From positions 1 to 64,000 of the forward strand of contig CAMAXP010000003.1 in NCBI GenBank assembly GCA_945862265.1: a stretch of 64,000 nt of DNA. Reading direction: 5' to 3'. Made by a program: the position numbers and the translations under genes. The notes beneath the pieces were generated by a model. The model saw only the letters and a program-made list of their open reading frames with translations, had not been told where the DNA came from and made no database searches. This document shows, one piece after another, positions 1 to 9,971 of the stretch (the first letter of the stretch is position 1; every line of letters starts with the position of its first letter). The stretch is from Bordetella parapertussis (GTDB taxonomy: Bacteria; Pseudomonadota; Gammaproteobacteria; Burkholderiales; SG8-39).

Positions 1-404
1 TGCTGCTGTTGCTGCTGGGGCGCTTGGCTTTGCGGCGGCACCTGCATGGGAACCGAAGGCGGGTAGCCGGGCTGCTGGTAAGCCGGCTGCGAGTACTGCG
101 GCTGCTCTATGTAGGCCGGCGCATAGGCCGGCACGTAGGCCGGCGCGTAGGTCTGCGGGTACGCAAAAGGGTCGTAATACGCCGGCGCATAGACGCGCGG
201 GGCATAGTAGTAGCGGGGCGCAAGCGCCGCCGCCGCGAGGAGCGGTATGCCGATTGCGAGGCCGATGCTCCAGCCATGCCCGCCGCGATGCCCGCCGTGG
301 TGGTGGCCGCCGCGGCCACCATGTCCACCACGGGCTTCCGCAAGGGTCGGCGCAACGGTGGCCGCCAGGGCCGCCGCCAGCACTATCGATTTGAGGATCT
401 TCAT
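1..404 (-). CDS. Secreted His/Gly-rich, Tyr/Pro-rich protein, 3' end outside the window
   Basis: The reading frame opens at an ATG at 404-402 behind a good ribosome binding site (AAGGAG, 411-416) and runs off the left edge with no stop. It starts with a signal peptide (MKILKSIVLAAALAATVAPT, ending near ALAEA). A His/Gly tract (GGHGGRGGHHHGGHRGGHG) follows, then a short hydrophobic stretch (residues about 46-62), then repeats of the type YAPAY/YVPAY. It ends in a Gln-rich tail where the window cuts it. The composition suggests a small exported, possibly metal-binding or surface-associated protein. No catalytic domain is visible and I do not recognise a named family. Positions 405-567 upstream hold no gene and presumably contain its promoter. 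Confidence 0.7.
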   Translation of the reverse strand, partial: MKILKSIVLAAALAATVAPTLAEARGGHGGRGGHHHGGHRGGHGWSIGLAIGIPLLAAAALAPRYYYAPRVYAPAYYDPFAYPQTYAPAYVPAYAPAYIEQPQYSQPAYQQPGYPPSVPMQVPPQSQAPQQQQQ

Positions 405-567
405 GTGCCGCTCCTTCCCATCGTGGACGGGACTCATGGGGGCCATTGGACCCCTAAAGCGGCGAACACTCAACGGAAAAAGTGTAACGAGCGGTTACAG
501 CGACCCCGCCAAGATTGAGCAAGGCGTTGTAGCAAGGACATCACCCGAGCAACGCGAGACAGTCTGG

Positions 568-918
568 TCAGTCGAACTGGATGTCCTCGATCAGGACATA
601 CAGCGCGTCCTCCTCCACCTTCGTCGGATACGTCTTGAGGTAGATGCTGACCGGTGCGCCTTTGGCTTTTCCGGTAGGAACGTGAAACCGGCCCTGGTGC
701 AACGGACACTCGATGCAGTCGTCGATTACCAGTCCGTCGGACAACCGGGCTGTCTGATGCGTACAACGATCAGCCGTTGCGTAGTAGCTTCCTTGGATCT
801 TGTACAGCGCGACTTCATGCTCCCCTTGATCGCCAAGAAGCACCCCCAATACGTCGTCGTCCTCAATGTCCGATGTTGCAGCGGCGCGATGCCACCTGCC
901 TGATTCCGTGCCTGTCAT
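568..918 (-). CDS. Rieske [2Fe-2S] ferredoxin-like protein
   Basis: This 116-residue protein has a complete Rieske cluster signature. C52-x-H54 (DRCTHQ) and C71-x2-H74 (CPLHQG) bind the 2Fe-2S cluster. The length matches stand-alone ferredoxins of the naphthalene/biphenyl dioxygenase type rather than oxygenase alpha subunits. I chose the ATG at 918 because a GGGAGGAG ribosome binding site lies 5 bases upstream; a longer frame back to 1014 would overlap the next gene. It is the last gene of the minus-strand operon and follows a membrane desaturase/hydroxylase by 22 bases. Inference: it passes electrons to that di-iron enzyme. No ferredoxin reductase is encoded nearby, so a host reductase would be needed. 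Confidence 0.85.
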   Translation of the reverse strand: MTGTESGRWHRAAATSDIEDDDVLGVLLGDQGEHEVALYKIQGSYYATADRCTHQTARLSDGLVIDDCIECPLHQGRFHVPTGKAKGAPVSIYLKTYPTKVEEDALYVLIEDIQFD

Positions 919-940
919 GTCGAACTCCTCCCTTCCATTT

Positions 941-1888
941 CTACTGCGTACGGGGGTCATGCCGCAACCGGATAAATTTTCGAAACAGATCCGCATGCAC
1001 GCTGAAATACCCACCCGAAGACACGGTTACCTTGTCCCTGACCTGAAGATGTAGCTTCGGCAGCGCGTGAAACGGTATGTACGCGCACAGGTGATGTTCC
1101 GCGTGATAAGGCATGTTCCACCAAAGGATGCGGATAAAGGGATTGGTCAGCGTGGTGCGCGTATTCACACGAGGATCTGATCCTTCGGCGCAGCCAGTGT
1201 GCTCCGCGACCCGGATCCAACGCGCATAGGATTCCCCTGCGACTCGCGGCAGGAGCCAGTAGATCACCGGCGCCCAGGAGCCATAGGCGAAAGCGACAAT
1301 TCCTATGGCCGCGTATATGACGAGCATGATGCGGGCCTGGCGTATCAGAACGGGAAACTGGTCCTCGGGGGCATACGACCTTTCCGCGGGGTCTATGCGG
1401 CCAAGAGCGTGGCCGAAAAGATAAGACAGATTCCGCTTCCATACAAACAGTCCTGAAACGTAGTACAGGTACTGCTTAAGGGTGATCGGCTTCGGCAGCA
1501 CCATTGCGGAATCCATACGCCTCACCTGGGTATAGGTATGGTGAAACGCATGGTGATACCTGAACCAGTGTGGCGGAAAAATGTAGATCAGCGAGCATAG
1601 CCACAAGACTGCCTCGTTAAGCCGCAGCGTCCTGAACGCTGTGCCGTGAGCCGTCTCGTGCATGGGCGCAAACAATGTCGCCAGCATCGCGCCGTGCACG
1701 AAGATCGCCGGGACAACCCACATCGTCCCGAGACTGACGTAAACGAGCCATCCGGTGCATGCAATTACCCCGAAGTGAAACGCAAGGAACAGCAGCCCGG
1801 CGTAGTTGTTACGCTTTGCCAGCCGCTTGAGGTTTGCGCGCGGGATGATCTGCTCCCTCACGCGTACCAGTTCGTCGAGCTCTTTCAT
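941..1888 (-). CDS. Membrane fatty-acid-desaturase-family di-iron oxygenase
   Basis: This 315-residue integral membrane protein has the three histidine boxes of the FA_desaturase superfamily: HETAH (H77, H81), HHAFHH (H112-H117), and HAEHH near residue 260. Hydrophobic segments precede the first box and lie between the second and third. Members bind two irons and desaturate or hydroxylate acyl chains, alkanes or xenobiotics with O2. The family cannot be narrowed from the sequence. It sits between an ABC solute receptor gene (42 bases upstream) and a Rieske ferredoxin gene. That arrangement suggests a catabolic hydroxylase acting on the imported compound rather than a lipid desaturase. This is inference from context. 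Confidence 0.85.
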   Translation of the reverse strand: MKELDELVRVREQIIPRANLKRLAKRNNYAGLLFLAFHFGVIACTGWLVYVSLGTMWVVPAIFVHGAMLATLFAPMHETAHGTAFRTLRLNEAVLWLCSLIYIFPPHWFRYHHAFHHTYTQVRRMDSAMVLPKPITLKQYLYYVSGLFVWKRNLSYLFGHALGRIDPAERSYAPEDQFPVLIRQARIMLVIYAAIGIVAFAYGSWAPVIYWLLPRVAGESYARWIRVAEHTGCAEGSDPRVNTRTTLTNPFIRILWWNMPYHAEHHLCAYIPFHALPKLHLQVRDKVTVSSGGYFSVHADLFRKFIRLRHDPRTQ

Positions 1889-1929
1889 TGCGCTTCCCCC
1901 GGGGTCATGTCGATCGTTGCTCGCCGTTC

Positions 1930-2973
1930 TTACTGTCCAAGCGCGAATTTGAGCAGCTTCGGATCATCCTTGACCATCTTCAGGTACTTGTCGGTGATAT
2001 AGCCCTGCGGGTTCGGTGTTTCCTTGAGTGTTCCGGTGGATTGCAGGTACGCGCTGAGCCCGGCGAACCACTGATCCATTTTCGACGCACCTTTGCTTCG
2101 ATCGAACGCCTGCAACTGATCATCCAGCGAGTATGTGGTCTCGATGTCGATTTCCTGCTGGAGGTACTTGTCGTCGAGTTCCACACCACCCTGCTTGTAC
2201 CAGCGCTTCATGAGTTGAAACGTTTCCGCCTTGTTGTCCCGCTGCCAGGCGAGCGAACGTGACATCACCGCGAGAAAAGCCGCTACCTGCTTCGGATGCT
2301 CTTCCGCAAAATCAGCGCGCACTACTATCGCGGTGGGGATTCCTACGCCACCTTCCTTGCCGGTGCAGAGAACCTTCGCACCGCTCCTCTTTTCAAGGGT
2401 GAACATATTGGGGGCCCACAAGCCGGCCAGAGCACCGTTTCCGCTGCTGAACGCGGCAATCACGTCGGCCTGGCCAAGGTTGACGACCTGCATATCGTTC
2501 GGCTTCAGACCCCATTTTCCCAGGCACGCGAGGGCGGCGTACTCGCCCGTGGAGTTCGTTGTTAGCAACAGTTGCTTACCCTTCAGCATCGCCGGATTCT
2601 TCTGGATCGCTTCTGCTTCGCTACCACGAGCCATTACTGCGTTGATCGCGGATTGATCTAGGATGATCCCCACCGTCAGCAGCTTCACCCTGACCGCACC
2701 CAGTACTGCGGGTGCGGATCCGGTTCCGCCGATATCCCACGATTTGGCCGGTACGGCGGCGACCTGAGGAGCGCCGGACGGAAACGAAGTAAAGGTGGGT
2801 TCGAGCCCGACCTCCTTCCACCAGCCCTTTTCCGTGGCGATATGAAACGGCAGCGACCAGTAAAGCGCCGGCTGGTAGCTGATCTTGATTGGCTGGGCGA
2901 GCGCTGGCCTGGCTGCGCACAGAAGCAGCGTAATCGCCACTCCCACCAATCCAATAACGGATTTCCTGTTCAT
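1930..2973 (-). CDS. NitT/TauT-type ABC transporter periplasmic substrate-binding protein
   Basis: This 347-residue protein starts with a signal peptide (MNRKSVIGLVGVAITLLLCA, cleavage near ALAQ). An SsuA/TauA/ThiY-like fold follows: ISYQPALYWSLPFHIATEKG is the usual opening of the receptors for sulfonates, nitrate, taurine and pyrimidine precursors. The frame is complete. Two permeases and an ATPase lie immediately upstream in the same operon, so the importer is whole. A ligand cannot be assigned. The neighbouring HpsN-like dehydrogenase would fit a sulfonate-type compound, but that is inference. Confidence 0.88.
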   Translation of the reverse strand: MNRKSVIGLVGVAITLLLCAARPALAQPIKISYQPALYWSLPFHIATEKGWWKEVGLEPTFTSFPSGAPQVAAVPAKSWDIGGTGSAPAVLGAVRVKLLTVGIILDQSAINAVMARGSEAEAIQKNPAMLKGKQLLLTTNSTGEYAALACLGKWGLKPNDMQVVNLGQADVIAAFSSGNGALAGLWAPNMFTLEKRSGAKVLCTGKEGGVGIPTAIVVRADFAEEHPKQVAAFLAVMSRSLAWQRDNKAETFQLMKRWYKQGGVELDDKYLQQEIDIETTYSLDDQLQAFDRSKGASKMDQWFAGLSAYLQSTGTLKETPNPQGYITDKYLKMVKDDPKLLKFALGQ

Positions 2974-3028
2974 CCTCTTCTCCTTTGTGTTTTAAGAATC
3001 TGATCCGCGACTTCGTACTGCATACGTT

Positions 3029-3832
3029 TTAATGCTGCAAACGCGTTCCTGCCGTTTGACCATGCCGCAATAGCTTCCAGATCCGCGTCTTGAGATGATT
3101 GAACGATGCTAGGTCCATGACATCTTCAATCGGCAGTTCGTCCCACTTTTCCTCCTTTCGCATCTGTGCAATGTCAATGCTCTCGCGTATCCGCCCGGGA
3201 CCGCGACTCATTGCGATTACCCTGTCGGCCAGGTACACGGCCTCTTCGACCGAGTGGGTGATGAACATGACTGTCCGCGGACTCACCCGCGCCAGGCGAA
3301 TGATTTCCTCCTGCATCTCGATGCGTGTCTGTGCATCGAGGGCACCGAACGGTTCATCCATCAGCAGCACCTCGGGCTTCAGTGCATAGGACCGCGCGAT
3401 TGCGACACGTTGCTGCATGCCTCCGGATAGCTGGCTGGGATAGGCCGCCCCGTGGCCCTCGAGACCCACCAGCTTTATGTAGTGGTCAATGGCGGCTTCG
3501 CGCTCTGCCTTTGCCACTCCGGTGCACTTCAGGCCAAAACCGATGTTCTGCCGCACTGTTTTCCAGGGAAACAATGCGAATTGCTGGAACACGACCGCTC
3601 GATCCGGTCCCGGCCCGGTGATTTCTCGCCCCCCTACGAGGACCCGTCCTGACGTGGGGAAATCCAGGCCTGCAGCCATGCGCAACAAGGTCGTCTTCCC
3701 GCACCCGGAAGGTCCGACGATGGCTACGAACTCGCGCTCGCGTATTTCGAGGTCAATCTTGTCGAGTGCGATGACAGGCTTCCCGCCCACCTCAAACGTG
3801 CGACCGATGCTCTCAAACGATATGGAACTCAT
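3029..3832 (-). CDS. NitT/TauT-type ABC transporter ATP-binding protein
   Basis: This 267-residue ATPase is complete. It has Walker A GPSGCGKTT (about residues 40-48), a Q-loop glutamine (VFQQFALFPW), the ABC signature LSGGMQQR, Walker B LLMDEPFGALD and the H-loop histidine (ITHSVEEA). It belongs to the SsuB/TauB/NrtD group that energises uptake of sulfonates, nitrate or similar anions. The ATG at 3832 comes one base after the stop of the permease gene (3834), which indicates translational coupling within the importer operon. Confidence 0.92.
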   Translation of the reverse strand: MSSISFESIGRTFEVGGKPVIALDKIDLEIREREFVAIVGPSGCGKTTLLRMAAGLDFPTSGRVLVGGREITGPGPDRAVVFQQFALFPWKTVRQNIGFGLKCTGVAKAEREAAIDHYIKLVGLEGHGAAYPSQLSGGMQQRVAIARSYALKPEVLLMDEPFGALDAQTRIEMQEEIIRLARVSPRTVMFITHSVEEAVYLADRVIAMSRGPGRIRESIDIAQMRKEEKWDELPIEDVMDLASFNHLKTRIWKLLRHGQTAGTRLQH

Positions 3833-3833
3833 C

Positions 3834-4622
3834 CTAGTTGGCTCTTCTGATTTGCTTTTCGAGTGCGCGCAGGGTCACGTCGATAAGCGCTCCGACGAAC
3901 CCGATTGCGATCATGCCTGCCATGACTTTGTCGGTGGCGAGGTTGCTCTGCCCCTGCACCATCAGATAACCAATGCCGGACGAGACTACGATCAGTTCGG
4001 CGCCGATGAGCGATTGCCAGCCTACGCCCGCACTGATGCGCAAGCCAGCAACGATGGAGGGTATTGCGCTCGGCACAAGTACTTCGGTAATGATGTGCCA
4101 CTGCCGAGCGCCCAAGGTCTGGGCAGCTTCAATCAAGTAGGGCTCAGTCATTTTGGCGCCGCGATAGGAATTGATGACGCAGGCCGGGAACGCGCCGGAG
4201 AAGATGATCAGGATCGGACCGCCAATTCCAGTGCCGAACCACAAGACCGCGAACGGCACCCATGCAATCGGGGCTATGAATCGGATGCCTTCGAATATCG
4301 GAGCCACTGCCCGGTCCAGCCAGCGGTACCACCCCATCAGCAGTCCAAGAGGCACACCGATGACCACTGCCAGACCAAAGCCCATGCTGAATCGGATGAC
4401 GCTGGACCACAGATGCTGTTGAATCGTGTATCCGGCAAAGGGCTCATGCGTCAAATACAGAAACGTCTCCGCAGCCTTCCCTGGCGAGGGGAGAAATTCG
4501 CTGGAAACCAATCCCGTGCGCGGCGCCAAGTACCAGATACCCAGAAAGACGATGGCACCGGCGAGCGAAAACAACATCAGCCCCCCGCGGGAAGGAGTGG
4601 CATATCGCGCTTTGGCGGACAT
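3834..4622 (-). CDS. NitT/TauT-type ABC transporter permease (second of two)
   Basis: Inner-membrane permease of the BPD_transp_1 family, 262 residues from the ATG at 4622. It has about six hydrophobic segments and the EAA loop that docks the ATPase (EAAQTLGARQWHIITEVLVP). The chosen start gives a one-base TGATG overlap with the upstream permease stop. An in-frame ATG at 4637 (METGL) is an alternative and would overlap by 16 bases. Having two separate permeases implies a heterodimeric channel; many SsuC/TauC systems use a homodimer. Confidence 0.88.
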   Translation of the reverse strand: MSAKARYATPSRGGLMLFSLAGAIVFLGIWYLAPRTGLVSSEFLPSPGKAAETFLYLTHEPFAGYTIQQHLWSSVIRFSMGFGLAVVIGVPLGLLMGWYRWLDRAVAPIFEGIRFIAPIAWVPFAVLWFGTGIGGPILIIFSGAFPACVINSYRGAKMTEPYLIEAAQTLGARQWHIITEVLVPSAIPSIVAGLRISAGVGWQSLIGAELIVVSSGIGYLMVQGQSNLATDKVMAGMIAIGFVGALIDVTLRALEKQIRRAN

Positions 4623-5407
4623 CAGACCGGTCTCCATGGGGTCGCCAGTCGCTCGGCGCGTCCAAGCAGCCATGTCATGGCCGCGCCAAGGATTGCGACG
4701 CAAATCATCGTAACGGCGATCATGCCGGGGTAAAGGTCGCGCGCCGCGGTCATGAGCACTTTGCCCAGTCCGTAGAACGCTCCGACCAGTTCGGCCGCAA
4801 CAAGCGCAGTCCAGGATGCCTGCAATGCGAGGCGCAGGCCCGTAAAGATGAGAGGGAGCGCGCCAGGAATTACGACGTCCAGCACGACGTGCCGATGGGA
4901 TGCGCCGTGAACTCGCGCAGCCGAGATCAGGGTGGGATCGACCGAACGCGCGCCTGTATAACTATTAATAAGCGCCGGTACGAACGCGCCGAACCAGATT
5001 ACGAATATCTTCGCACTGTCGCCCAAACCAAACCACAGTATCGCCAATGGGATCCATGCCAAAGGTGGAATCGGACGGATCATCAGGAATGCGGGGTTCA
5101 CGAAGGCCTCGACACGGGGGCTCATTCCCATCGCAATCCCCAGAGGTACCCCAGTAGCTACCGCCACAAAGAATCCAGCAAGCACAAGTCGCATGCTGAA
5201 CCACACTTGTTGCAGCAGTGTGCCGCCCGCGTATCCGGGGTTAACCAGTTGACTCAATGCTGACCATAGGTCTGCCGCTCCCGGAAGGCGAGCCGGGCCC
5301 ACCATCCCTGATGCGGTTGCTACCAGCCACAGGGAGATCAAGCCACCGACGCTAAGGACGGCAGGCATATAGCTGGCTAACCGGGGTTTGGATGTTCTTG
5401 TCATCAT
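4622..5407 (-). CDS. NitT/TauT-type ABC transporter permease (first of two)
   Basis: SsuC/TauC-like permease with about six membrane spans. Its EAA-type loop contains ISAARVHGASHRHVVLDVVI. I used the ATG at 5407 (MMTRTSK), 20 bases downstream of the SDR gene's stop. The longer frame up to 5536 would run into the SDR gene and has no ribosome binding site. It shares the fold of the next permease but differs clearly in sequence, so this is an old duplication rather than a recent copy. Confidence 0.86.
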   Translation of the reverse strand: MMTRTSKPRLASYMPAVLSVGGLISLWLVATASGMVGPARLPGAADLWSALSQLVNPGYAGGTLLQQVWFSMRLVLAGFFVAVATGVPLGIAMGMSPRVEAFVNPAFLMIRPIPPLAWIPLAILWFGLGDSAKIFVIWFGAFVPALINSYTGARSVDPTLISAARVHGASHRHVVLDVVIPGALPLIFTGLRLALQASWTALVAAELVGAFYGLGKVLMTAARDLYPGMIAVTMICVAILGAAMTWLLGRAERLATPWRPV

Positions 5408-5426
5408 GTTCGGCGTGTGTACTTGG

Positions 5427-6193
5427 TCAACCGGACGAGAAGCCGCCATCGACGAAGATCGTCTGGCCGGTGATGTAGTCGGAGGCGCGGCTCGCGAGGA
5501 ACACCGTGACGCCGCGCAGGTCGTCGAGTTCCCCATTACGGCCGATCATGGTCCGTTCGGCCATCGCCGCCCAGCGCGCCGGGTCGCCGGCCACGGGCGC
5601 GGTGAGCGGTGTGGCGAAGAATCCCGGGGCGATGGCGTTGGTGTTCACACCGTCGCGCGACCAGGCCTCGGCCTGCGCACGGGTGAGCTGCATTACGCCA
5701 CCCTTCGATGCGCCGTACGGCCCGCTGTTACCGAATGCGCGCACCGATTGCAGCGAGGCGATGTTGATGATCCGGCCCCACCCCTTGGCGATCATCGCCG
5801 GCGCGAGCTTTTGCGCGAGGAAGAAAGGCGCGTCGAGGTTGAGCTTGAGCGTCGCGTCCCAGTCGCCCTCGCTGATCTCCGTCATCGGGCGGCGGACGTT
5901 CACGCCTGCTGCTGAAACGAGGATGTCCGGCGCGCCGAAAAAAACCGGCGCCTTGCTCGCGCAGTCGGCGATGGCAGCGCGGTCGGTGAGGTCGCAGGCG
6001 ATCGACGCCGCCTTTCCGCCGGCAGACCGGATTCGTTCGCAGGCCGCATCCAGTGCGGCCGTACGGCGCGCCACCAGCACGACCGCCGCACCCGACTCGG
6101 CAAGCGCTTCAGCCATCGCGCCGCCGATGCCCGAGTTGGCCCCGGTGACGAGGGCCACCTTGCCGGTGAGGTCGAAAAGCGCCGGGATGCGCA

Positions 6194-6194
<1 letters not shown>
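5427..6194 (-). CDS. Short-chain dehydrogenase/reductase
   Basis: Classical SDR of 255 residues. The cofactor loop is TGANSGIG (residues 17-24), the structural motif is LVSAAGV, and the catalytic pair is in YGASK near residue 161 with the serine in NIASLQS. It ends with the typical GQTIFVDGG motif. NAD(P)-dependent oxidation of an alcohol or diol is expected. The start overlaps the stop of the upstream HisD-like dehydrogenase by one base (TGATG). In dihydroxypropanesulfonate degradation an SDR acts with an HpsN-type enzyme, so a two-step alcohol-to-acid oxidation is a reasonable inference. Confidence 0.88.
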
Positions 6195-7568
<1,374 letters not shown>

Positions 7569-7588
7569 GCTGCAACGCAGCAAAGCAC

Positions 7589-7602
7589 TGACAGCGCTTT
7601 CA
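7589..7602. promoter_or_regulatory. LacI-family operator 2, imperfect copy
   Basis: TGACAGCGCTTTCA matches the core of the perfect palindrome at 7521-7536 at 13 of 14 positions. The two centres are 67 bases apart, about six helical turns, which would allow repression by looping. It lies upstream of the lacI-type gene and so could also give autoregulation. Confidence 0.55.
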
Positions 7603-7620
7603 TCCGCGGCCGGGGCTGCT

Positions 7621-8658
7621 ATGCTTGGCCCCGCCATGCGCAAATCCTCCGCCCGCCTCGCCGATGTCGCCCGTTCCGCCGGGGTGTCGCTGTCCACCGC
7701 CTCCCGCGCGCTGGCCGAGCCCGGACTCGTACGGGACGAGACGCGCGAAAAGGTCGAAAAAGCCGCGGCGCGCCTGGGCTACATGCCGCATGGCGCCGCG
7801 CGCGCGCTGGCCTCGCGGCGCTCGCGTACCATCGGCGCGGTGCTGCCCACGGTGGACAACCCGATCTTCGCCAGCGCGACCCAGGCGATCGCGCAGGAGC
7901 TCGCGGCGTCCGGCTATACGCTGCTCCTCGCCGCCTATGACTATGCGCCCGACACGGAGGTCGCCGTGACGCGCGCGCTGCTGGAGAGGGGCGTGGACGG
8001 GCTCGTGCTCGTCGGCGCCGACCACCCCCGCGAGCTTTTCCAAACCGTGGAACAGGCCGGAATTCCCTGCGAGTTCACATGGACCCTCGACTCGAGCGGA
8101 TACCGCCACTGCGTAGGGTTCTCCAACCGCCACGCATCGGCGAAGGCGACGCAGCACCTCCTCGAACTCGGACACCGCAGGTTCGCAGTGCTTTCAGGCC
8201 ACACCGCCGGCAACGACCGCGCCCGCGAGCGCCTCGCCGGCGTGCGCGAGGCCCTTGCCGCCCGTGGCCTGAAGGCGGACGGGCGCATCGTCGAGACGAC
8301 GTTTTCGCTGGGACACGGGCGCGCCGCGCTGCGCGAATTGCTCGAGCGCCCCGAAGGCCTCGACTTCACTGCGCTGGTGTGTGGCAACGACCTGCTCGCC
8401 CTCGGCGCGATGCTCGAATGCCGCGAGCGCGGCATCCGCGTGCCCGAGGACCTTTCCATCACCGGGTTCGACGACATCGAGCTTGCCGCGGAGTTGCCGC
8501 CAGGCCTCACCACGCTGCATGTGCCTTCGGGCGAGGTGGGACGGCGCGCCGCCGCCCGCTTGCTGGAGCGCCTCGCGGGGCGCAAGGTGCCGCGCGAAGA
8601 GCAGGTGCCCGTTGAATTGATCGTGCGCGGCACGACTGCGCCTCCACGAAAAAAGTAG
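7621..8658 (+). CDS. LacI/GalR-family transcriptional regulator
   Basis: This protein of 345 residues (340 if the second ATG at 7636 is used) starts with a LacI helix-turn-helix (LADVARSAGVSLSTASRALA) and hinge. A periplasmic-binding-protein-like effector domain follows, with NPIFASATQAIAQELAASGY, VDGLVLVGADHP and GFDDIELAAELPPGLTTLHV. No convincing ribosome binding site precedes either ATG. It is divergent from the HpsN/ABC/desaturase operon and two matching operator palindromes lie between them, so it very probably controls that operon. The effector is unknown. Confidence 0.9.
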   Translation: MLGPAMRKSSARLADVARSAGVSLSTASRALAEPGLVRDETREKVEKAAARLGYMPHGAARALASRRSRTIGAVLPTVDNPIFASATQAIAQELAASGYTLLLAAYDYAPDTEVAVTRALLERGVDGLVLVGADHPRELFQTVEQAGIPCEFTWTLDSSGYRHCVGFSNRHASAKATQHLLELGHRRFAVLSGHTAGNDRARERLAGVREALAARGLKADGRIVETTFSLGHGRAALRELLERPEGLDFTALVCGNDLLALGAMLECRERGIRVPEDLSITGFDDIELAAELPPGLTTLHVPSGEVGRRAAARLLERLAGRKVPREEQVPVELIVRGTTAPPRKK

Positions 8659-8710
8659 GTCTGGAAACCACGCCTTTTCGTCCCTTCGATTGTCGCGGCA
8701 CCCGGTACTA

Positions 8711-8802
8711 TCTTCCCATCAGCAGAACGTTCTGGGCATTTCACTCAGCCGTGACTGCTGGAAGTCCCCCGGGCCGCGTTCCTGTGCGCGGCCCGTTTTT
8801 TT
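8711..8802 (+). ncRNA. Candidate structured small RNA or 3'-UTR element
   Basis: Between the lacI-type gene and a clear terminator is a foldable stretch. CTTC 8712-8715 pairs with GAAG 8761-8764, and CAGCAG 8720-8725 pairs with CTGCTG 8755-8760, enclosing the small palindrome CAGAACGTTCTG (8723-8734). Some pairings are mutually exclusive. The stem is followed directly by the terminator at 8771-8802. TACTAT at 8706-8711 could be a -10 box but no -35 box fits it. This could be an independent sRNA or the processed tail of the lacI-type mRNA. No known RNA family was recognised. Confidence 0.35.
8771..8802 (+). terminator. Rho-independent terminator
   Basis: An eight-base perfect stem, GGGCCGCG (8771-8778) with CGCGGCCC (8787-8794), has an eight-base loop and is followed by a run of seven T (8796-8802). 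It ends transcription coming from the lacI-type gene or the candidate RNA at 8711. Confidence 0.9.
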
Positions 8803-8830
8803 GCGGTCCCTGCCGAGTCGGGGTTAGTGC

Positions 8831-8998
8831 GTCACCACACCCGCGATCGTCGTGAAGCAGGTATCAACCGAAGTTGTCCGCATCCTCGCGTTGCCCAAGG
8901 TGCGCGCCCAGTTCGCCACCCGCGGCGCCGTGCCGCGCCCCACCACCCCGGAAGAGTTCGACGCCTTCGTGAAGGCGGCAGGACTGAAGACCGACTAG
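8831..8998 (+). pseudogene. C-terminal remnant of a Bug/TctC solute receptor
   Basis: In one frame, after a stop at 8825-8827, the sequence reads like the last 55 or so residues of a Bug receptor. TPAIVVKQVSTEVVRILALP precedes FATRGAVPRPTTPEEFDAFV and the ending AAGLKTD before TAG at 8996-8998. The usual WGKV segment before the last residues is missing, and there is no N-terminal domain or signal peptide. It is a decayed fragment lying tail to tail with the intact Bug gene at 9001-9951. Confidence 0.75.
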
Positions 8999-9000
8999 CC

Positions 9001-9951
9001 CTACTCCGGCTGGATCCCCGCCGCCTTGATGAGCTTGGCGAACTTCTCCGACTCGGCCTTCGTGAACGCGGCAAAATCTTCCGGCGTGCTCGCGATCGGC
9101 TCGGCGCCAAACTGGCCGAGGCGCTCCTCGGTGTCCGGGCGCTTCACGACCCGCGCGATCTCCTGCTGGATGCGCGCAACGATCTCGCGCGGCGTGCCCT
9201 TGGGCGCATACATGCCGTACCACGCGTAGGTCTCGTACTCGGAATAGCCCGCCTCGATCGCGGTCGGCACGTCCGGCATGGACGCATGCCGCGCCTTGCC
9301 CGCCACCGCCAGCACCTTGAGCTTGCCCGACTTGTAGTGCTGAAGAACCGTGAGGGTGCTGGTGAACCCGGTCTCGATCTGGCCGCCCAGCATGTCGGTC
9401 ATGATCTGCGAACCACCCTTGTAGGGGATGTGCTCGAGGTTGATGCCGGCCAGCTGCTTGAACTGCTCCCCGGCCAGGCGCGAAGACGGCTCCGAACTGC
9501 CGAAGCGGAGCTTGCCGGGGTTGGCCTTGGCATAAGCGACGAACTCGCCCAGGGTCTTTGCGGGCAGCGTCGGGATGGAGACGATCACCCACGGCGAGCG
9601 CGCGATCAGCGTGACCGGCGCGACATCGGCCACCGGGTCGTAGGGCATCTTGGTCTGCAGGCTCGAATTGATGACGTGCGCCGCGACCACCACCACGAGG
9701 CTGTGCCCGTCGGGCGCGGACTTGAGCACGAGGTCCGTTCCGGTGATGCCGTTGGCGCCCGGGCGGTTCTCCACAAAAACGTTCTGCCCCCAGGCTTCGC
9801 CGAGCTTCTGCGCGATCTGGCGGCTGATGATGTCCGTGCCGCCGCCCGGCGCATACGGCACCACGATGCGCACCGGCTTGGTCGGAAACACAGTCTGCGC
9901 GTGGGCTGCTACGGCAACCAGCGTGGCGATTACCGCGGCGAAAATTCTCAT
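9001..9951 (-). CDS. Bug/TctC-family periplasmic solute receptor
   Basis: This 316-residue receptor has a signal peptide (MRIFAAVIATLVAVAAHAQ). The family landmarks are all present: VPYAPGGGTDIISRQIAQKL, the IPYKGG loop, a DMLGGQIE segment and the APKGTPREIV stretch. Bug receptors bind carboxylates or similar small anions in the periplasm. The start at 9951 follows GGAGA by 4 bases. The gene lies 20 bases downstream of an acyl-CoA dehydrogenase gene on the same strand, so the ligand may be an acid that is activated to a CoA thioester. No TctA/B membrane partner is present. Confidence 0.9.
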   Translation of the reverse strand: MRIFAAVIATLVAVAAHAQTVFPTKPVRIVVPYAPGGGTDIISRQIAQKLGEAWGQNVFVENRPGANGITGTDLVLKSAPDGHSLVVVVAAHVINSSLQTKMPYDPVADVAPVTLIARSPWVIVSIPTLPAKTLGEFVAYAKANPGKLRFGSSEPSSRLAGEQFKQLAGINLEHIPYKGGSQIMTDMLGGQIETGFTSTLTVLQHYKSGKLKVLAVAGKARHASMPDVPTAIEAGYSEYETYAWYGMYAPKGTPREIVARIQQEIARVVKRPDTEERLGQFGAEPIASTPEDFAAFTKAESEKFAKLIKAAGIQPE

Positions 9952-9971
9952 GCTGTCTCCTCGAATTATTT

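Noticed and set aside
3489..4733. A 414-codon plus-strand frame opposite the ABC ATPase and permease
   Set aside because: Antisense to two clear transporter genes, with no recognisable domain and no ribosome binding site.
8690..8711. TTGTCG and TACTAT as a promoter for the candidate RNA
   Set aside because: The spacing is only 10 bases, far too short for a sigma-70 promoter.
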